Assembly: GCA_003133385.1 (NCBI GenBank)
Contig: PKXF01000012.1
Location: forward strand, 32,285-96,284
Length of the DNA: 64,000 nt
Reading direction: 5' to 3'
Source: Candidatus Saccharimonadota bacterium
Lineage (GTDB): Bacteria > Patescibacteriota > Saccharimonadia > Saccharimonadales > UBA4665
The notes beneath the pieces were generated by a model that worked only from the letters and a program-made list of their open reading frames with translations, did no database searches and had not been told where the DNA came from. Positions 25,711 to 34,624 of this stretch are shown in pieces. Each line of letters begins with the position of its first letter. Positions within the stretch are counted from its first letter, which is position 1. Made by a program: the position numbers and the translations under genes.

Positions 25711-26274
25711 CTAAACTGTCATAATTTCAGCTTCTTTGGCCCTAGCCGTTGTCTCGACTTGGGACCTAGCTTTGCTCATGGCTTCCTCAATTTGGGCTAC
25801 AAAGCGCTTGGCCTCGTCTTCGCCGATTTGCTTGTCTTTTTTGGCAACATCTATGGACCCGATAACTTCGTGGCGGATGGCACGTAAATTAATCATGCAG
25901 TCTTCTTGTTTAGCACTTACTTGTTTAGCAAGTTCCCGGCGGCGTTCCTCATTCAGCGGTGGGATTGGCACCCGCACTACCCTTCCATCATCGGTCGGAT
26001 TAAGGCCCAGTGAAGGATTATTACGTATAGCTGTTGCTATAGCCGCTAGGTTATTCGGATCAAACGGCGTAATTTGCAGCAGCTGGGCTTCGGGCGCCGT
26101 AACCGTAGAGACTTGGTTCAGCGGCATTAACGTGCCGTAAACTTCCACAACCACTTCCTGCAACATACTGGCATTTGCCCGGCCGGTACGCAGGGTTTTT
26201 AGTGTATCTTGAAAGCGGTCGACACTCTGGGTCAGTTTTGTTTTGGCGTCAGTTACTACCTGGCTAGGATTCAT
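25711..26274 (-). CDS. frr: Ribosome recycling factor
   Basis: Splits post-termination ribosomes with EF-G. The 187 residues are full length with the typical strands LKTLRTGRANASML, LQITPFDPNNLAAI and RVPIPPLNEERRRELAK. TGCTATAGT (26281-26286) ends 6 bases before the ATG, so frr has its own leaderless-type promoter although it follows rpsB-tsf. Confidence 0.97.
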   Translation of the reverse strand: MNPSQVVTDAKTKLTQSVDRFQDTLKTLRTGRANASMLQEVVVEVYGTLMPLNQVSTVTAPEAQLLQITPFDPNNLAAIATAIRNNPSLGLNPTDDGRVVRVPIPPLNEERRRELAKQVSAKQEDCMINLRAIRHEVIGSIDVAKKDKQIGEDEAKRFVAQIEEAMSKARSQVETTARAKEAEIMTV

Positions 26275-26280
26275 AGTTTT

Positions 26281-26286
26281 ACTATA
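26281..26286 (-). promoter_or_regulatory. Extended -10 box of frr, leaderless type
   Basis: TGCTATAGT on the minus strand, 6 bases before ATG 26274, in the short tsf-frr gap. Confidence 0.5.
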
Positions 26287-26292
26287 GCACTT

Positions 26293-26904
26293 TTATGAGG
26301 AACTACTGGGACTGACTTCCCCTAAGGCTAAACGGCTAAAACGACGCACTACGATATTTTCGCCCAAACGTGCAATGTGATCTTTTATATATTCGCCCAC
26401 GGTTTGATCAGGGTTTTTGACGAATGGCTGCTGCAAAAGACAACGTTCGGCAAAATATTTTTTAAGTTGCCCGTCCACGATTTTCTCGACCATATCAGCC
26501 GGCTTACCTTCAGCAATTGTTTTTTCACTGAACTCGGCACGAATTTTCTCCAGCTCAGAAGCAGGAACAACGTCAACGCTTACGTACTGCGGGCTGCTGG
26601 CAGCAATATGCATGGAAATGTCTTTGACAAGCTCGGTAAAAATTTCGTTGCGTGCCACAAAATCTGTTTCACAATTTACTTCCACCAAGACACCAATACG
26701 ACCATCGTGGTTGTAGCTGCCTATCAAGCCAGCGCGGGCTTCTTTCTCGCCCCGTTTCTCGGCCTTAGTCAGTCCCTTCTTGCGCATAGCAGTCAGGGCT
26801 TTGTCAAAATCACCGTTCGTTTCCTCAAGTGCTCTCTTGGCGTCAGTTAGCCCGACGCCGGTTAGGTCCTTGAGACGTTTTACGGCTGCTATATCAACTG
26901 CCAT
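26293..26904 (-). CDS. tsf: Elongation factor Ts
   Basis: Nucleotide exchange factor for EF-Tu. The 203 residues contain the N-terminal UBA-like domain (VKRLKDLTGVGLTDAKRALEE), the TDFVARN motif in VNCETDFVARNEIF and one dimerisation subdomain. It is shorter than the E. coli protein (283), like the single-subdomain forms known from Thermus. GAGGAG precedes the ATG; rpsB ends 5 bases upstream, so they form the usual rpsB-tsf operon. Confidence 0.97.
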   Translation of the reverse strand: MAVDIAAVKRLKDLTGVGLTDAKRALEETNGDFDKALTAMRKKGLTKAEKRGEKEARAGLIGSYNHDGRIGVLVEVNCETDFVARNEIFTELVKDISMHIAASSPQYVSVDVVPASELEKIRAEFSEKTIAEGKPADMVEKIVDGQLKKYFAERCLLQQPFVKNPDQTVGEYIKDHIARLGENIVVRRFSRLALGEVSPSSSS

Positions 26905-26909
26905 AATTA

Positions 26910-27689
26910 TTACTCCTCTTTAGTTTCTTTTGATTCTGTTGCCTTAGTTTTGGCTGCAACTTTTTTGGTGTCTTCCTCGGTCTTATCGACAGTCTTTTTA
27001 GCTGAAGCCTTGCCTGTTTCTATGGCACGCTGAACGTAATCCATAATAAGCTGAATGGTCTTGATCGCGTCATCGTTTGCCGGAATTGGGTAGGTTATGA
27101 GTGTCGGGTCAACATTGGTGTCAACCATGGCAACGATTGGCACGCCAAGTTTGGTAGCTTCACGTACGGCATTAACATCGTGCAAAATATCAACTACAAA
27201 AACCGCACCAGGCTTCTTGTTAAGTTCCTTAACGCCGCCGTATAGCACGTTCATTTGATTAATTTCTTCCTGGAACCGTTGGACTTCAAGCTTGTTGTAC
27301 TTGTTAGCAAGCTCGCCGCTGGCCATTCGGTTTTCAAGATCTTGCAAGTATTTAACGCGGCCGCCAATTGTAGTCCAATTGGTTAACATGCCTCCAAGCC
27401 AACGTTCGGTTACGTATGGCATGCCGGTGGCTTCGGCGGTTTTGCGTACGATATCTTGGGCCTGGCGTTTAGTGCCAACCAGGAGGATTTGCTTGCCTTC
27501 GCCTGATGTCTTTTCGATAAAACGCAGTGCAATCTCTAAACACGCCACCGTTTTAGTGAGATCAATAATATGCGTACCGCCACGTTTGCTGTGAATGTAC
27601 GTGGCCATTTTAGGGTGCCAGCGTTCGGTCTTGTGACCAAAATGTGCGCCGGCCTCTAATAGTTGCTTGATGTCGACTTCTGTCGCCAT
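26910..27689 (-). CDS. rpsB: 30S ribosomal protein S2
   Basis: 259 residues with the S2 signatures LLEAGAHFGHKTERWHPKM, TKRQAQDIV and VDTNVDPTLITYPIPANDDAI. The C-terminus is a Lys/Glu/Thr-rich tail (KKTVDKTEEDTKKVAAK). AAAGGAC stands 5 bases before the ATG at the end of a folded leader, suggesting autoregulation. Confidence 0.98.
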   Translation of the reverse strand: MATEVDIKQLLEAGAHFGHKTERWHPKMATYIHSKRGGTHIIDLTKTVACLEIALRFIEKTSGEGKQILLVGTKRQAQDIVRKTAEATGMPYVTERWLGGMLTNWTTIGGRVKYLQDLENRMASGELANKYNKLEVQRFQEEINQMNVLYGGVKELNKKPGAVFVVDILHDVNAVREATKLGVPIVAMVDTNVDPTLITYPIPANDDAIKTIQLIMDYVQRAIETGKASAKKTVDKTEEDTKKVAAKTKATESKETKEE

Positions 27690-27702
27690 GTGATTGTCCT
27701 TT

Positions 27703-27752
27703 CTCTTCGATTGGGAGCTTCTATAGTGCCTACACGGCTAACCTATGAAGAG
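27703..27752 (-). ncRNA. Structured 5' leader of rpsB, possible S2 autoregulatory element
   Basis: On the minus strand CTCTTC (27747-27752) pairs with GAAGAG (27703-27708), abutting the Shine-Dalgarno sequence. Inside, ATAG pairs with CTAT and GCC with GGC around GTGTA. S2 represses its own operon in several bacteria through leader RNA. That known logic, plus the position, suggests the same here, but I cannot match it to a described rpsB leader class. Confidence 0.45.
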
Positions 27753-27810
27753 GATCAAACCCCAACCTGATTAATATTGACTTTCTAATTGTAACAGATA
27801 GTAAACCGTA

Positions 27811-29118
27811 CTACAAGCTACCGACCGGCGACTTAACTGTCCTTAAAAAATCCAAGAAATCTTCAACGTGATTAATCTCAGTGTAACGCTCACGTCTTTT
27901 GCGAACCTCCGTCAAGGCTGCGCTGTCGTCAACTTCAATGCCGGTTGCATGGAATATCTCTTCAGCAAATTTAATTCGCGATGCCGTAGACACGATGACG
28001 TCAATTAAGTCGCCGTCGCTGTCCACTACTTCGCTGGCTCGCCACGCCACAGCCGTATGAGGATCAAGTACATAGCCTGTTTCGCTATGAACTTCCCTTA
28101 TGGTATCGATTATCTCATTGTCGTTGACCCGGACAGCTTGTATGACGGCTCTCATGCGCTTCATATCGCCGCCGAATAACCAGTCCAGCCGCGGCTTATT
28201 GCGGGGATCATTGACGTCCATAGCGTTGGCTATGGTGGGAATCGTCTCTGTTGGCGTGTAGTAGCCGGTATCTAGATAGCGAGTCAGGACATCATTGGAA
28301 TTATTGGCGGCCAGGAACGGCCCCAGGGACACTCCCATGGCATCAGCCAAGACGCCGGCACTTAAATTGCCTAAATTGCCGCTCGGTATGACTTTTCGGG
28401 CTGGTTCGCCCTTGAGCTGGCTGTACATGCTGGCATAGTAGGTGGTCTGTGGTAATAAGCGGCCTATATTGGTGGAATTAGCCGAGGTCAGGTTCAGGCC
28501 TTCACGCAGTTCCGGGTCGGCAAAAGCAGCTGTTATAAACTTGACGCAGTCGTTAAAGGTACCATCGACTTCGACGGTGTGTACGTTATCCGGAGCCCGG
28601 CGCAGCCTCTCTTGCTGAAATTGGCTAACACGGCCTTTCGGGTAGGCCACCACCAGCTCGACTCCTTCCATATCGGCCAAACCCTCTGCCATTGAGTCGC
28701 CGGTATCTCCGCTGGTCGCCACCAGTACCATCGATTCCCGGCCGGTTTTGCCGTTGTAGTATCTCATGAGCGACCCCATATAACGCGCGGCCACGTCTTT
28801 AAAGGCCATAGTAGGGCCATGGGAAAGTTCTAATACTTTTTTGTCGCCGACATTTACAAGAGGTGTCGGAAAGGTTACGGCTTTGCTGACAATATCGTGC
28901 AGATCGGCTTCCGGTATCTCTTCAGCTACAAAGGGCCGAAGCATTGTTTTACCTATTTCTACGGGGTCGGCGCCGATGAGCTGTTCGACCACATCGCTTG
29001 ACAGCTGAGGTATGAATTCTGGTACATAAAGACTGCCAGGATCTTTTGGCAAACCATTTGCCAGGGCTTCCTGGAAAGAAACATTATCAGCTGGATTAGC
29101 TAGGCTCGTAAATCTCAT
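27811..29118 (-). CDS. thrC: Threonine synthase
   Basis: PLP enzyme converting O-phosphohomoserine to threonine. The 435 residues show the PLP lysine in GPTMAFKDVAARYMG, the phosphate-binding VATSGDTGDSMAEGL and the family stretch PSGNLGNLSAGVLA. A promoter TTGTCA-17-TATAAT lies in the upstream gap (about 29175-29205). No clear Shine-Dalgarno sequence precedes the ATG. The rest of the threonine pathway is absent from this window, so it may work on scavenged phosphohomoserine or in an incomplete route. Confidence 0.95.
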   Translation of the reverse strand: MRFTSLANPADNVSFQEALANGLPKDPGSLYVPEFIPQLSSDVVEQLIGADPVEIGKTMLRPFVAEEIPEADLHDIVSKAVTFPTPLVNVGDKKVLELSHGPTMAFKDVAARYMGSLMRYYNGKTGRESMVLVATSGDTGDSMAEGLADMEGVELVVAYPKGRVSQFQQERLRRAPDNVHTVEVDGTFNDCVKFITAAFADPELREGLNLTSANSTNIGRLLPQTTYYASMYSQLKGEPARKVIPSGNLGNLSAGVLADAMGVSLGPFLAANNSNDVLTRYLDTGYYTPTETIPTIANAMDVNDPRNKPRLDWLFGGDMKRMRAVIQAVRVNDNEIIDTIREVHSETGYVLDPHTAVAWRASEVVDSDGDLIDVIVSTASRIKFAEEIFHATGIEVDDSAALTEVRKRRERYTEINHVEDFLDFLRTVKSPVGSL

Positions 29119-29230
29119 ACGTTTAATAATTCATTGGCCCGTTAGCCGAGCCTTAGTACTAAAACTTTTTAGATTATACAGTTTTTCCTACTTTTTGACA
29201 AATCACGAGATCTGTGTAAATACTGATTTA

Positions 29231-30544
29231 CTAAGCATCAACGGCAGCTTCGAATAAAGCTCCTGCCAATGCATCCGAATCTATATCGTAGCCACCTGCG
29301 ACTCTAACGTAAGGAGCATGGCGGTCATATAGCAGACGTGCTTCCTTAAAACCAAAGCTTTGACCCATAAATATCTGCCCCTCATTGATTTGTTCCTTCA
29401 TCTTCGGATGTTTAACAATCCTCTTGAGCAGCTGCCTTGCTTGCGCCGGATCAAATCCATTGCAAGCCATAAAGACCACCGGAGCAATTCCACGCAAGAA
29501 ATGCTTAGTAGCGTAGTCATGATGCGGGTGGTCTTCGAAGGTCGGAAAAGAAACCGTGAACTCCGGGTCGCTACCTAGCTCACGTTGGGCCTGGGCCATT
29601 GCCACGGCAAGCTTCCCCGTACTCGCATACAAAGCTTTATTACGTTCATGAAAACCGGGAGTTGTCGCTTGAATCGCACGCAAATAAGCAATGTCAGCGT
29701 GGGTTGAAGTTACAACTCCATGTGTTGCTTTATACTTTCGGAAGTCGTCCATTAACTCTTCGTTCTTGCTATATACGACTCCAAGATGATCGCTATTATG
29801 CATTGCGCCTTTGGTTGCGCTTTCAGCTATTAAGACCTTGTCTTCAGGGGTCAGAATATCCGTAAAGTCTAGCCCGGTTGAGAGCGCCGCAGTATGGTCA
29901 AACACTACAATCGGGGCTTTATCCTCTGGTAATGCCCTGGTTATTGCCAACAGACCGTGAACATCAAAAACTGGCATGCCCGGAGTATTGGCAACCGTCT
30001 CGAAGCATACGACATCCGGCTCTTTATCGGCCATTAGGCTTTCTACGGTGTTGGTACCGACATCAAATCCATCAACATGTACGCCCATATATTTTAGATC
30101 AGCAAACGCCGCCAAAGATTGGGAATAATGTTCTATTCCGTGGACAAACTTGGGTCCTCGCCCGGGCCATAGTTGTTTGCCTCGGGTTTTAAGAGCAAAC
30201 TCGACTGACGCAGTTACCGCAGCCATGCCTGACGATACGATCACGTTATTCCTCTGCCCTGGGATTGTGAGCGCTGATATGGCTGTCTCTACATCAGTTA
30301 CATTCGCCGTTCCGTCACGGGGATAGAGTCCCCGGCCAGGCCTGGCTGTACCCTTCCTCAGCAGCGATGCCGTTAAGCCACGTTCCGTTTTATAAACATT
30401 GGGTGCTGGTTTCGGCAGAACTTGCGGAACCGTTAAGTCAGGTCCGGCTATATAGATGTCAGGGGCTTGGGTCGGCAGAGCTGGAGCAAGGCCATTTAAT
30501 TCAGGCAATTCAGGCGATGGTAAGAGCTCTAATGTTCCGGGCAT
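29231..30544 (-). CDS. Cys/Met metabolism PLP-dependent enzyme (cystathionine/methionine gamma-lyase superfamily)
   Basis: 437 residues. The trans-sulfuration fold is shown by the substrate-side SSGMAAVTASVEFAL, the CFETVANTPGMPVFDV strand, the cofactor Asp in VVFDHTAALSTG and the PLP lysine in ESATKGAMHNSDHLG. Sequence alone does not separate cystathionine gamma-synthase, beta/gamma-lyase and methionine gamma-lyase. ATG 30544 has GAGAAAGGA 6 bases upstream. The 150-base leader carries an S-box-like SAM riboswitch, pointing to methionine or homocysteine metabolism. Confidence 0.85.
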   Translation of the reverse strand: MPGTLELLPSPELPELNGLAPALPTQAPDIYIAGPDLTVPQVLPKPAPNVYKTERGLTASLLRKGTARPGRGLYPRDGTANVTDVETAISALTIPGQRNNVIVSSGMAAVTASVEFALKTRGKQLWPGRGPKFVHGIEHYSQSLAAFADLKYMGVHVDGFDVGTNTVESLMADKEPDVVCFETVANTPGMPVFDVHGLLAITRALPEDKAPIVVFDHTAALSTGLDFTDILTPEDKVLIAESATKGAMHNSDHLGVVYSKNEELMDDFRKYKATHGVVTSTHADIAYLRAIQATTPGFHERNKALYASTGKLAVAMAQAQRELGSDPEFTVSFPTFEDHPHHDYATKHFLRGIAPVVFMACNGFDPAQARQLLKRIVKHPKMKEQINEGQIFMGQSFGFKEARLLYDRHAPYVRVAGGYDIDSDALAGALFEAAVDA

Positions 30545-30603
30545 AAAAAATCCTTTCTCCGAAATGTTACGGAAAAAGGATACATGCAAGGATTCAATAT
30601 CTT

Positions 30604-30712
30604 TTCCCGATAATCGGGCTAGACGTAGCACCGTTTCGACAATTTGGAAATCCGGAATTATCGAATGGTTGCTGGCGGGTCAACGAGCTAGATCTCTCAC
30701 CGCACTCTGTAT
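30604..30712 (-). ncRNA. SAM riboswitch, S-box clan (SAM-I/SAM-IV-like)
   Basis: The minus-strand leader contains the ordered S-box landmarks. They are GAGAG near the 5' side, TTGACCCGCCAGCAACC (GCAACC core at 30667-30672), an 8-pair P3 hairpin CGATAATT/AATTGTCG (30637-30663), AACGGTGCTA directly after it, a small hairpin GCTACGTCTAGC (30618-30629) in the P4 position, and a closing hairpin CCCGATTATCGGG (30606-30618). These match the conserved parts of SAM-I family aptamers in order and spacing, and the gene downstream belongs to sulfur amino acid metabolism. No U-tract follows the last hairpin, so control at the Shine-Dalgarno sequence seems more likely than termination. Confidence 0.7.
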
Positions 30713-30743
30713 ATTTACCTAATTGTTAAAGCCTTCTAACTAT

Positions 30744-30780
30744 ATCACGGCGCGTCAAATTTTAACAAATTGAATAGACA
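30744..30780 (-). promoter_or_regulatory. Promoter of the SAM-riboswitch transcript
   Basis: TTGTTA, 18-base spacer, TATAGT on the minus strand, about 200 bases before the PLP enzyme start and just upstream of the aptamer. Confidence 0.5.
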
Positions 30781-30834
30781 AAATTTAATGTTTATATTAT
30801 ACTAGCATTCTGAATTATGGAGACAAGCTAAATT

Positions 30835-31365
30835 ATGGCAACGGAATTTGCAGGACAGCCGGGAATTAAGCACGTCAAACAGCCGGAAGGCAGCGAGCTG
30901 TGTTTCGCTGCTATAGTTTCAGCTTTGGATAATCAACGGCCTATAGAACAAGTACACGAAGTGCTGGTTGATAGCGGTATTTCCACCACTGACGGCAGCA
31001 CGTCAAACCCAGGAGAGGCTCAAACCATACAATTGACCGCTGATACAAAACTTGCGGTTGAGCCATTCGTGGGTATTAGCACCGAGCGTTTTATTACAGC
31101 AATCAATGAACGCCTCCAAGACCGTAAGCCTGTCGCCTTACTACATAAAAAGAATGATGACGAGCTTGATGACCGCCTGCACTGGTCTCTCATTGCTGGG
31201 CGATATCATATTGATGGAGAGACAGAGCTTGCCGTAATTATGGACCCGATGCAGTCTGAGAATGCATATGTAGATCCACTAGAAGTTACAGATATGGTAG
31301 AGCGCACCGTCGAGTTTTTCGGTGGTGTATGGGCTTGTGCCTTGAGTGTTGAACAACCCGCGTAA
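30835..31365 (+). CDS. Hypothetical protein resembling C39-type papain-like peptidases
   Basis: 176 residues without signal peptide. A possible papain-like triad is seen: Cys23 in SELCFAAIVSAL at the start of a helix, His116 in RLHWSLIAGRY and Asp137 in VIMDPMQ. The order Cys, His-hydrophobic strand, Asp-Pro recalls C39-like cysteine peptidases; the usual Gln before the Cys is not clear (Gln16 is a candidate). GGAGAC precedes the ATG, and the gene is divergent from the SAM-riboswitch transcript. Function is a guess from motif order. Confidence 0.55.
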   Translation: MATEFAGQPGIKHVKQPEGSELCFAAIVSALDNQRPIEQVHEVLVDSGISTTDGSTSNPGEAQTIQLTADTKLAVEPFVGISTERFITAINERLQDRKPVALLHKKNDDELDDRLHWSLIAGRYHIDGETELAVIMDPMQSENAYVDPLEVTDMVERTVEFFGGVWACALSVEQPA

Positions 31366-31388
31366 TTAAATAGCGATGCTGTTGCTCG

Positions 31389-32048
31389 CTATGCTTGTAT
31401 CTCGGCTAGCATTTTTTCGTTAAACTCTTCCAGTGAATCGATGATTAGATCGGCGATTTGGATAAATGGATGGTTTTTGGTTTCTGGATCCGGAACAGCA
31501 ATACAACTCATCTTGGCAGCTTTAGCAGCCAATACTCCAGCTGGTGCATCTTCCAATACCAGAATGTCGTGCGCAGATACACCGAGCAGGCCAGCCGTCG
31601 TAATGAAGACCCCCGGGTGCGGTTTGCCAAGTGCCTCATGTTCAGCAGAATATATGTAATCGAAGTAGCTACGGATTTTTAGAGAATCTACAACGGTGTT
31701 AATTATTTCGTTTGTTGAGGACGAGGCTATAGCCAGTGGTAGCTTGGCCCGCTTGCAGACATCCAGTGCATGATGCACTCCGGGCCGCATACTACCCTCA
31801 CTTTTAATTAAAGTTATGAGCTTATCTACAATCAGAGCCTCAATATCTTTTTGTGACGGGCCTTCCCAAGGATATTTACTATACCAGTGGGCAATAACTT
31901 CGGTCAGCTTTGTACCTATTAGCTCATACATCTGCTCATCGCTTAGTTCAAAACCTACCGTCTTGAAAGCCGCCCGTTCGGCCCGCCGCCAAAGCGGCTC
32001 ACTGTCTATCAGCAAACCATCCATATCAAAAATAACTGCTTGGATCAT
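31389..32048 (-). CDS. HAD-superfamily sugar-phosphatase-like hydrolase
   Basis: 219 residues with FDMDGLLIDSEPLW (motif I, the beta-phosphoglucomutase/YniC type), IASSSTNEII (motif II), GKPHPGVF (Lys, motif III) and VLEDAPAGVLAA (motif IV). The DSEPLW and PHPGVF patterns fit hexitol or 2-deoxyglucose-6-phosphate phosphatases. A TATTAT box (32057-32062) ends 8 bases before the ATG. Transcribed divergently from rpmE. Confidence 0.88.
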   Translation of the reverse strand: MIQAVIFDMDGLLIDSEPLWRRAERAAFKTVGFELSDEQMYELIGTKLTEVIAHWYSKYPWEGPSQKDIEALIVDKLITLIKSEGSMRPGVHHALDVCKRAKLPLAIASSSTNEIINTVVDSLKIRSYFDYIYSAEHEALGKPHPGVFITTAGLLGVSAHDILVLEDAPAGVLAAKAAKMSCIAVPDPETKNHPFIQIADLIIDSLEEFNEKMLAEIQA

Positions 32049-32081
32049 GCGCTATCATAATACCAAACTCTCATCACGGGC

Positions 32082-32098
32082 GTTGACCGAGAGTCAAC
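32082..32098. repeat. Inverted repeat between divergent promoters
   Basis: GTTGAC CGAGA GTCAAC, perfect 6-base arms. The left arm contains the -35 (TTGACC) of the rpmE promoter, whose TATTAT lies 18 bases downstream. It may be an operator or chance. Confidence 0.3.
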
Positions 32099-32121
32099 AG
32101 ATGTGGTATTATTGACCGATC

Positions 32122-32478
32122 ATGAAAAAAGACTTGCATCCCGATAACTACCGACTAGTTGTTTTTGAGGATCTTAACAACGGTTTTAAATTTCTAACCC
32201 GCTCTACAACTGCCAGTGATGAGGTTACCAAATGGGAAGACGGCAACGAGTACCCTCTTGTGAAAGTACACATTACTAGCGCTTCTCACCCCTTCTTTAC
32301 CGGCGAAGAACGCATTCTAGATATTGAAGGCCGCGTTGATAAGTTCAAAGCAAGGGCGGCAGCTGGGGCGGCAGCCAAAGAAAAGCGGGCATCGGCCGCA
32401 CAAAAACAGGCAAAGCGCCTGAACGCCAAGATCGAAAAAGCTGAAGCCAAAGCCGAGAACTCCAAACCAAGTAAGTAG
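32122..32478 (+). CDS. rpmE: 50S ribosomal protein L31, type B, with C-terminal extension
   Basis: 118 residues. The first 80 match bL31 type B without zinc cysteines ([44 protein letters not shown]). The rest is an Ala/Lys-rich tail that is probably helical ([17 protein letters not shown]). The promoter TTGACC-18-TATTAT ends 9 bases before the ATG, giving a nearly leaderless mRNA with no Shine-Dalgarno sequence. Confidence 0.92.
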   Translation: MKKDLHPDNYRLVVFEDLNNGFKFLTRSTTASDEVTKWEDGNEYPLVKVHITSASHPFFTGEERILDIEGRVDKFKARAAAGAAAKEKRASAAQKQAKRLNAKIEKAEAKAENSKPSK

Positions 32479-32541
32479 TTTACTTACGACTCAATTTGAT
32501 GCTGGTCGCGTACTTCTTATGAGGTGTTATAGTAAATGATT

Positions 32542-33597
32542 ATGGACAGTAAAGAACATCAACTACGCTCAGAACTCAAGGAACTGGAGGAAAAGCTCGA
32601 GGATCCTGCTATTTATAGTGACAAAAACTACCCGAAGCTAGCCAAACGTAAAAGCGAGCTGGAAGACACCGTCGCCCTGTTTGACGAGAAGTCCAAGCTC
32701 AATAAAGCCCAAATCTCGGCCGAGCAGCTGCGTGTCAGCGAAGATGCTGAGATGCAAAAGATGGCCGTTACTGAGCTTGAGGAGCTGGAGGCAAGAATTG
32801 CCGCCAACGAAACTGCACTGCATGAGATTCTAACCCCCCACGACCCGAATGACGGCCGCGACGTCATCATCGAGATCCGAGCCGCGGCTGGTGGCGACGA
32901 ATCAAGTTTATTTGCCGGCGAACTTTATCGTATGTACGCCCGGTGGGCAGAAAATCACAACTACCAAGTAGAGTTAATCAGCCAATCGCCCAACGAAGTC
33001 GGTGGCTTCAAGGAAATCACTTTTGCCGTTAACGGTGGCTCAGCTTATAAAAATCTGAAGTTCGAAGCCGGAGTCCACCGGGTGCAACGCGTACCAGTAA
33101 CCGAGAGCCAGGGACGCGTACACACTTCCACTACTACCGTAGCGGTGCTGCCTGAAGCTGAGGAGTCGGATATAGAGATTAATCCTGCCGACTTGCGTAT
33201 TGATGTTTACCGTAGCGGTGGCCACGGTGGCCAGAGCGTGAATACCACGGATTCGGCAGTTCGTATTACCCATCTGCCAAGCGGCTTAGTCGTATCAAAC
33301 CAAGACGAGAAGTCTCAAATTAAAAATAAAGCTAAAGCCATGAGCGTACTGCGCTCCCGGTTGTTGCAGCTTAAAATTGACGAGGAGCAACGGGAGGTTT
33401 CTGACGCTAGGCGCAAGCTCATTGGTTCAGGTGACCGTTCCGAAAAAATTCGCACCTACAATTTCCCCCAGGATCGAATAACGGATCATCGTATTGGCTA
33501 CAGCCGGAGCAATATCCCAGGCGCTCTTGCTGGCGACATTGACGACCTTATTGAAGAATTGCAGTCCGCCGAGCACCAACTTATGAGCCAAGAGTAA
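32542..33597 (+). CDS. prfA: Peptide chain release factor 1
   Basis: Terminates at UAA and UAG. The 351 residues carry the PxT-type discriminator region ([15 protein letters not shown], with PVT) and GGQ in [11 protein letters not shown]. Two ATGs compete: 32536 lies 2 bases after TATAGT (32528-32533), too close to be inside the transcript, so 32542 at 8 bases is chosen. prmC, the enzyme that methylates its GGQ glutamine, follows after 12 bases. Confidence 0.96.
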   Translation: MDSKEHQLRSELKELEEKLEDPAIYSDKNYPKLAKRKSELEDTVALFDEKSKLNKAQISAEQLRVSEDAEMQKMAVTELEELEARIAANETALHEILTPHDPNDGRDVIIEIRAAAGGDESSLFAGELYRMYARWAENHNYQVELISQSPNEVGGFKEITFAVNGGSAYKNLKFEAGVHRVQRVPVTESQGRVHTSTTTVAVLPEAEESDIEINPADLRIDVYRSGGHGGQSVNTTDSAVRITHLPSGLVVSNQDEKSQIKNKAKAMSVLRSRLLQLKIDEEQREVSDARRKLIGSGDRSEKIRTYNFPQDRITDHRIGYSRSNIPGALAGDIDDLIEELQSAEHQLMSQE

Positions 33598-33609
33598 ACT
33601 TGGAGTAGT

Positions 33610-34443
33610 ATGACGATTAGTGAATGGTTGAGCCAGGCTACGTCGTTATTAAAAGATAAGGATGTTCAAACTGCCAGTTTGGATGCAATTATTTTACTCG
33701 AAGACTGTGTGCTTAAAAACCGGGCGTGGATATTGGCACACCCAGAGTCTCAATTATCTTCAGATCAAGTTGCATCACTCAAAAAGTTGCTCAATCGAAG
33801 ATCACTTCATGAACCACTAGCCTACGTTCGTGGTAAGGCTGAATTCTATGGCCGGGAATTTGTACTCAGCCCCGCTGTCTTACAGCCTAGGCCTGAAAGT
33901 GAGACTTTTATACAGCTACTAAAGGAACTTAGTGGCAACGGGCTCTTTGGACCTAATGCGGAGCATGTTGTACGTATTGCTGATGTTGGTGCTGGCAGTG
34001 GCGCACTTGGAATCACTGCAGCACTTGAACTACCGAACTGCCAGGTTGAGCTACTTGAAGTCGATCCCAAGGCCGCCGAAGTGGCAAAAATTAATGTAGA
34101 TAAATTTACATTAAATATAGGCGTTACTGTAGGCGACCTACTCGCTGCCACCGAACGGCATTTTGATGTATTTTTATGTAACCTACCCTACGTACCAGAT
34201 GGATATCAGATTAACAGGGCAGCTACATACGAGCCACAGCTGGCAATTTTTGGTGGCTCTGACGGGCTTGAAGTATATAGGAGACTATTTGATCAGGTCC
34301 AAAAACGTACATCTAAGCCGTTGTTTATTTTAACTGAGTCTTTTGCGTCACAACATGAGGTTTTAAATAAAATAGCAAGACAGGCAGGCTATAGCCTGCT
34401 AAAGACGGATGACTTTATACAAGTTTTCCAGCTTATTACGTAA
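33610..34443 (+). CDS. prmC: Release factor glutamine methyltransferase
   Basis: N5-methylates the GGQ glutamine of RF1 and RF2. The 277 residues have the helical N-terminal domain, SAM-binding motif I (IADVGAGSGALGITAAL) and the catalytic NPPY-type motif, here CNLPYVPDGYQ (NLPY instead of NPPY). TTGGAG precedes the ATG. It is placed directly after prfA as in many bacteria. Confidence 0.95.
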   Translation: MTISEWLSQATSLLKDKDVQTASLDAIILLEDCVLKNRAWILAHPESQLSSDQVASLKKLLNRRSLHEPLAYVRGKAEFYGREFVLSPAVLQPRPESETFIQLLKELSGNGLFGPNAEHVVRIADVGAGSGALGITAALELPNCQVELLEVDPKAAEVAKINVDKFTLNIGVTVGDLLAATERHFDVFLCNLPYVPDGYQINRAATYEPQLAIFGGSDGLEVYRRLFDQVQKRTSKPLFILTESFASQHEVLNKIARQAGYSLLKTDDFIQVFQLIT

Positions 34444-34624
34444 GTCGTGAGTTCAATCAATTATCAAAAAATGATCACAAAAATTGTGTTTTGCCGTAAA
34501 TTTGAAGTCGCAAGGCAGTCATGCCTGCAGCTCATTCAAAAGTTCAGCAGAGCCACAAAATTTCAAATATGCAGCCACGCTGTAGAGCCCTACCGCACCA
34601 ATTTATTAGGTCTGAATAAGAGTT

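Noticed and set aside
34444..34624. Possible gene or RNA between prmC and the htrA-like gene.
   Set aside because: Only a weak 64-codon frame without start signals and no stable hairpin was seen.
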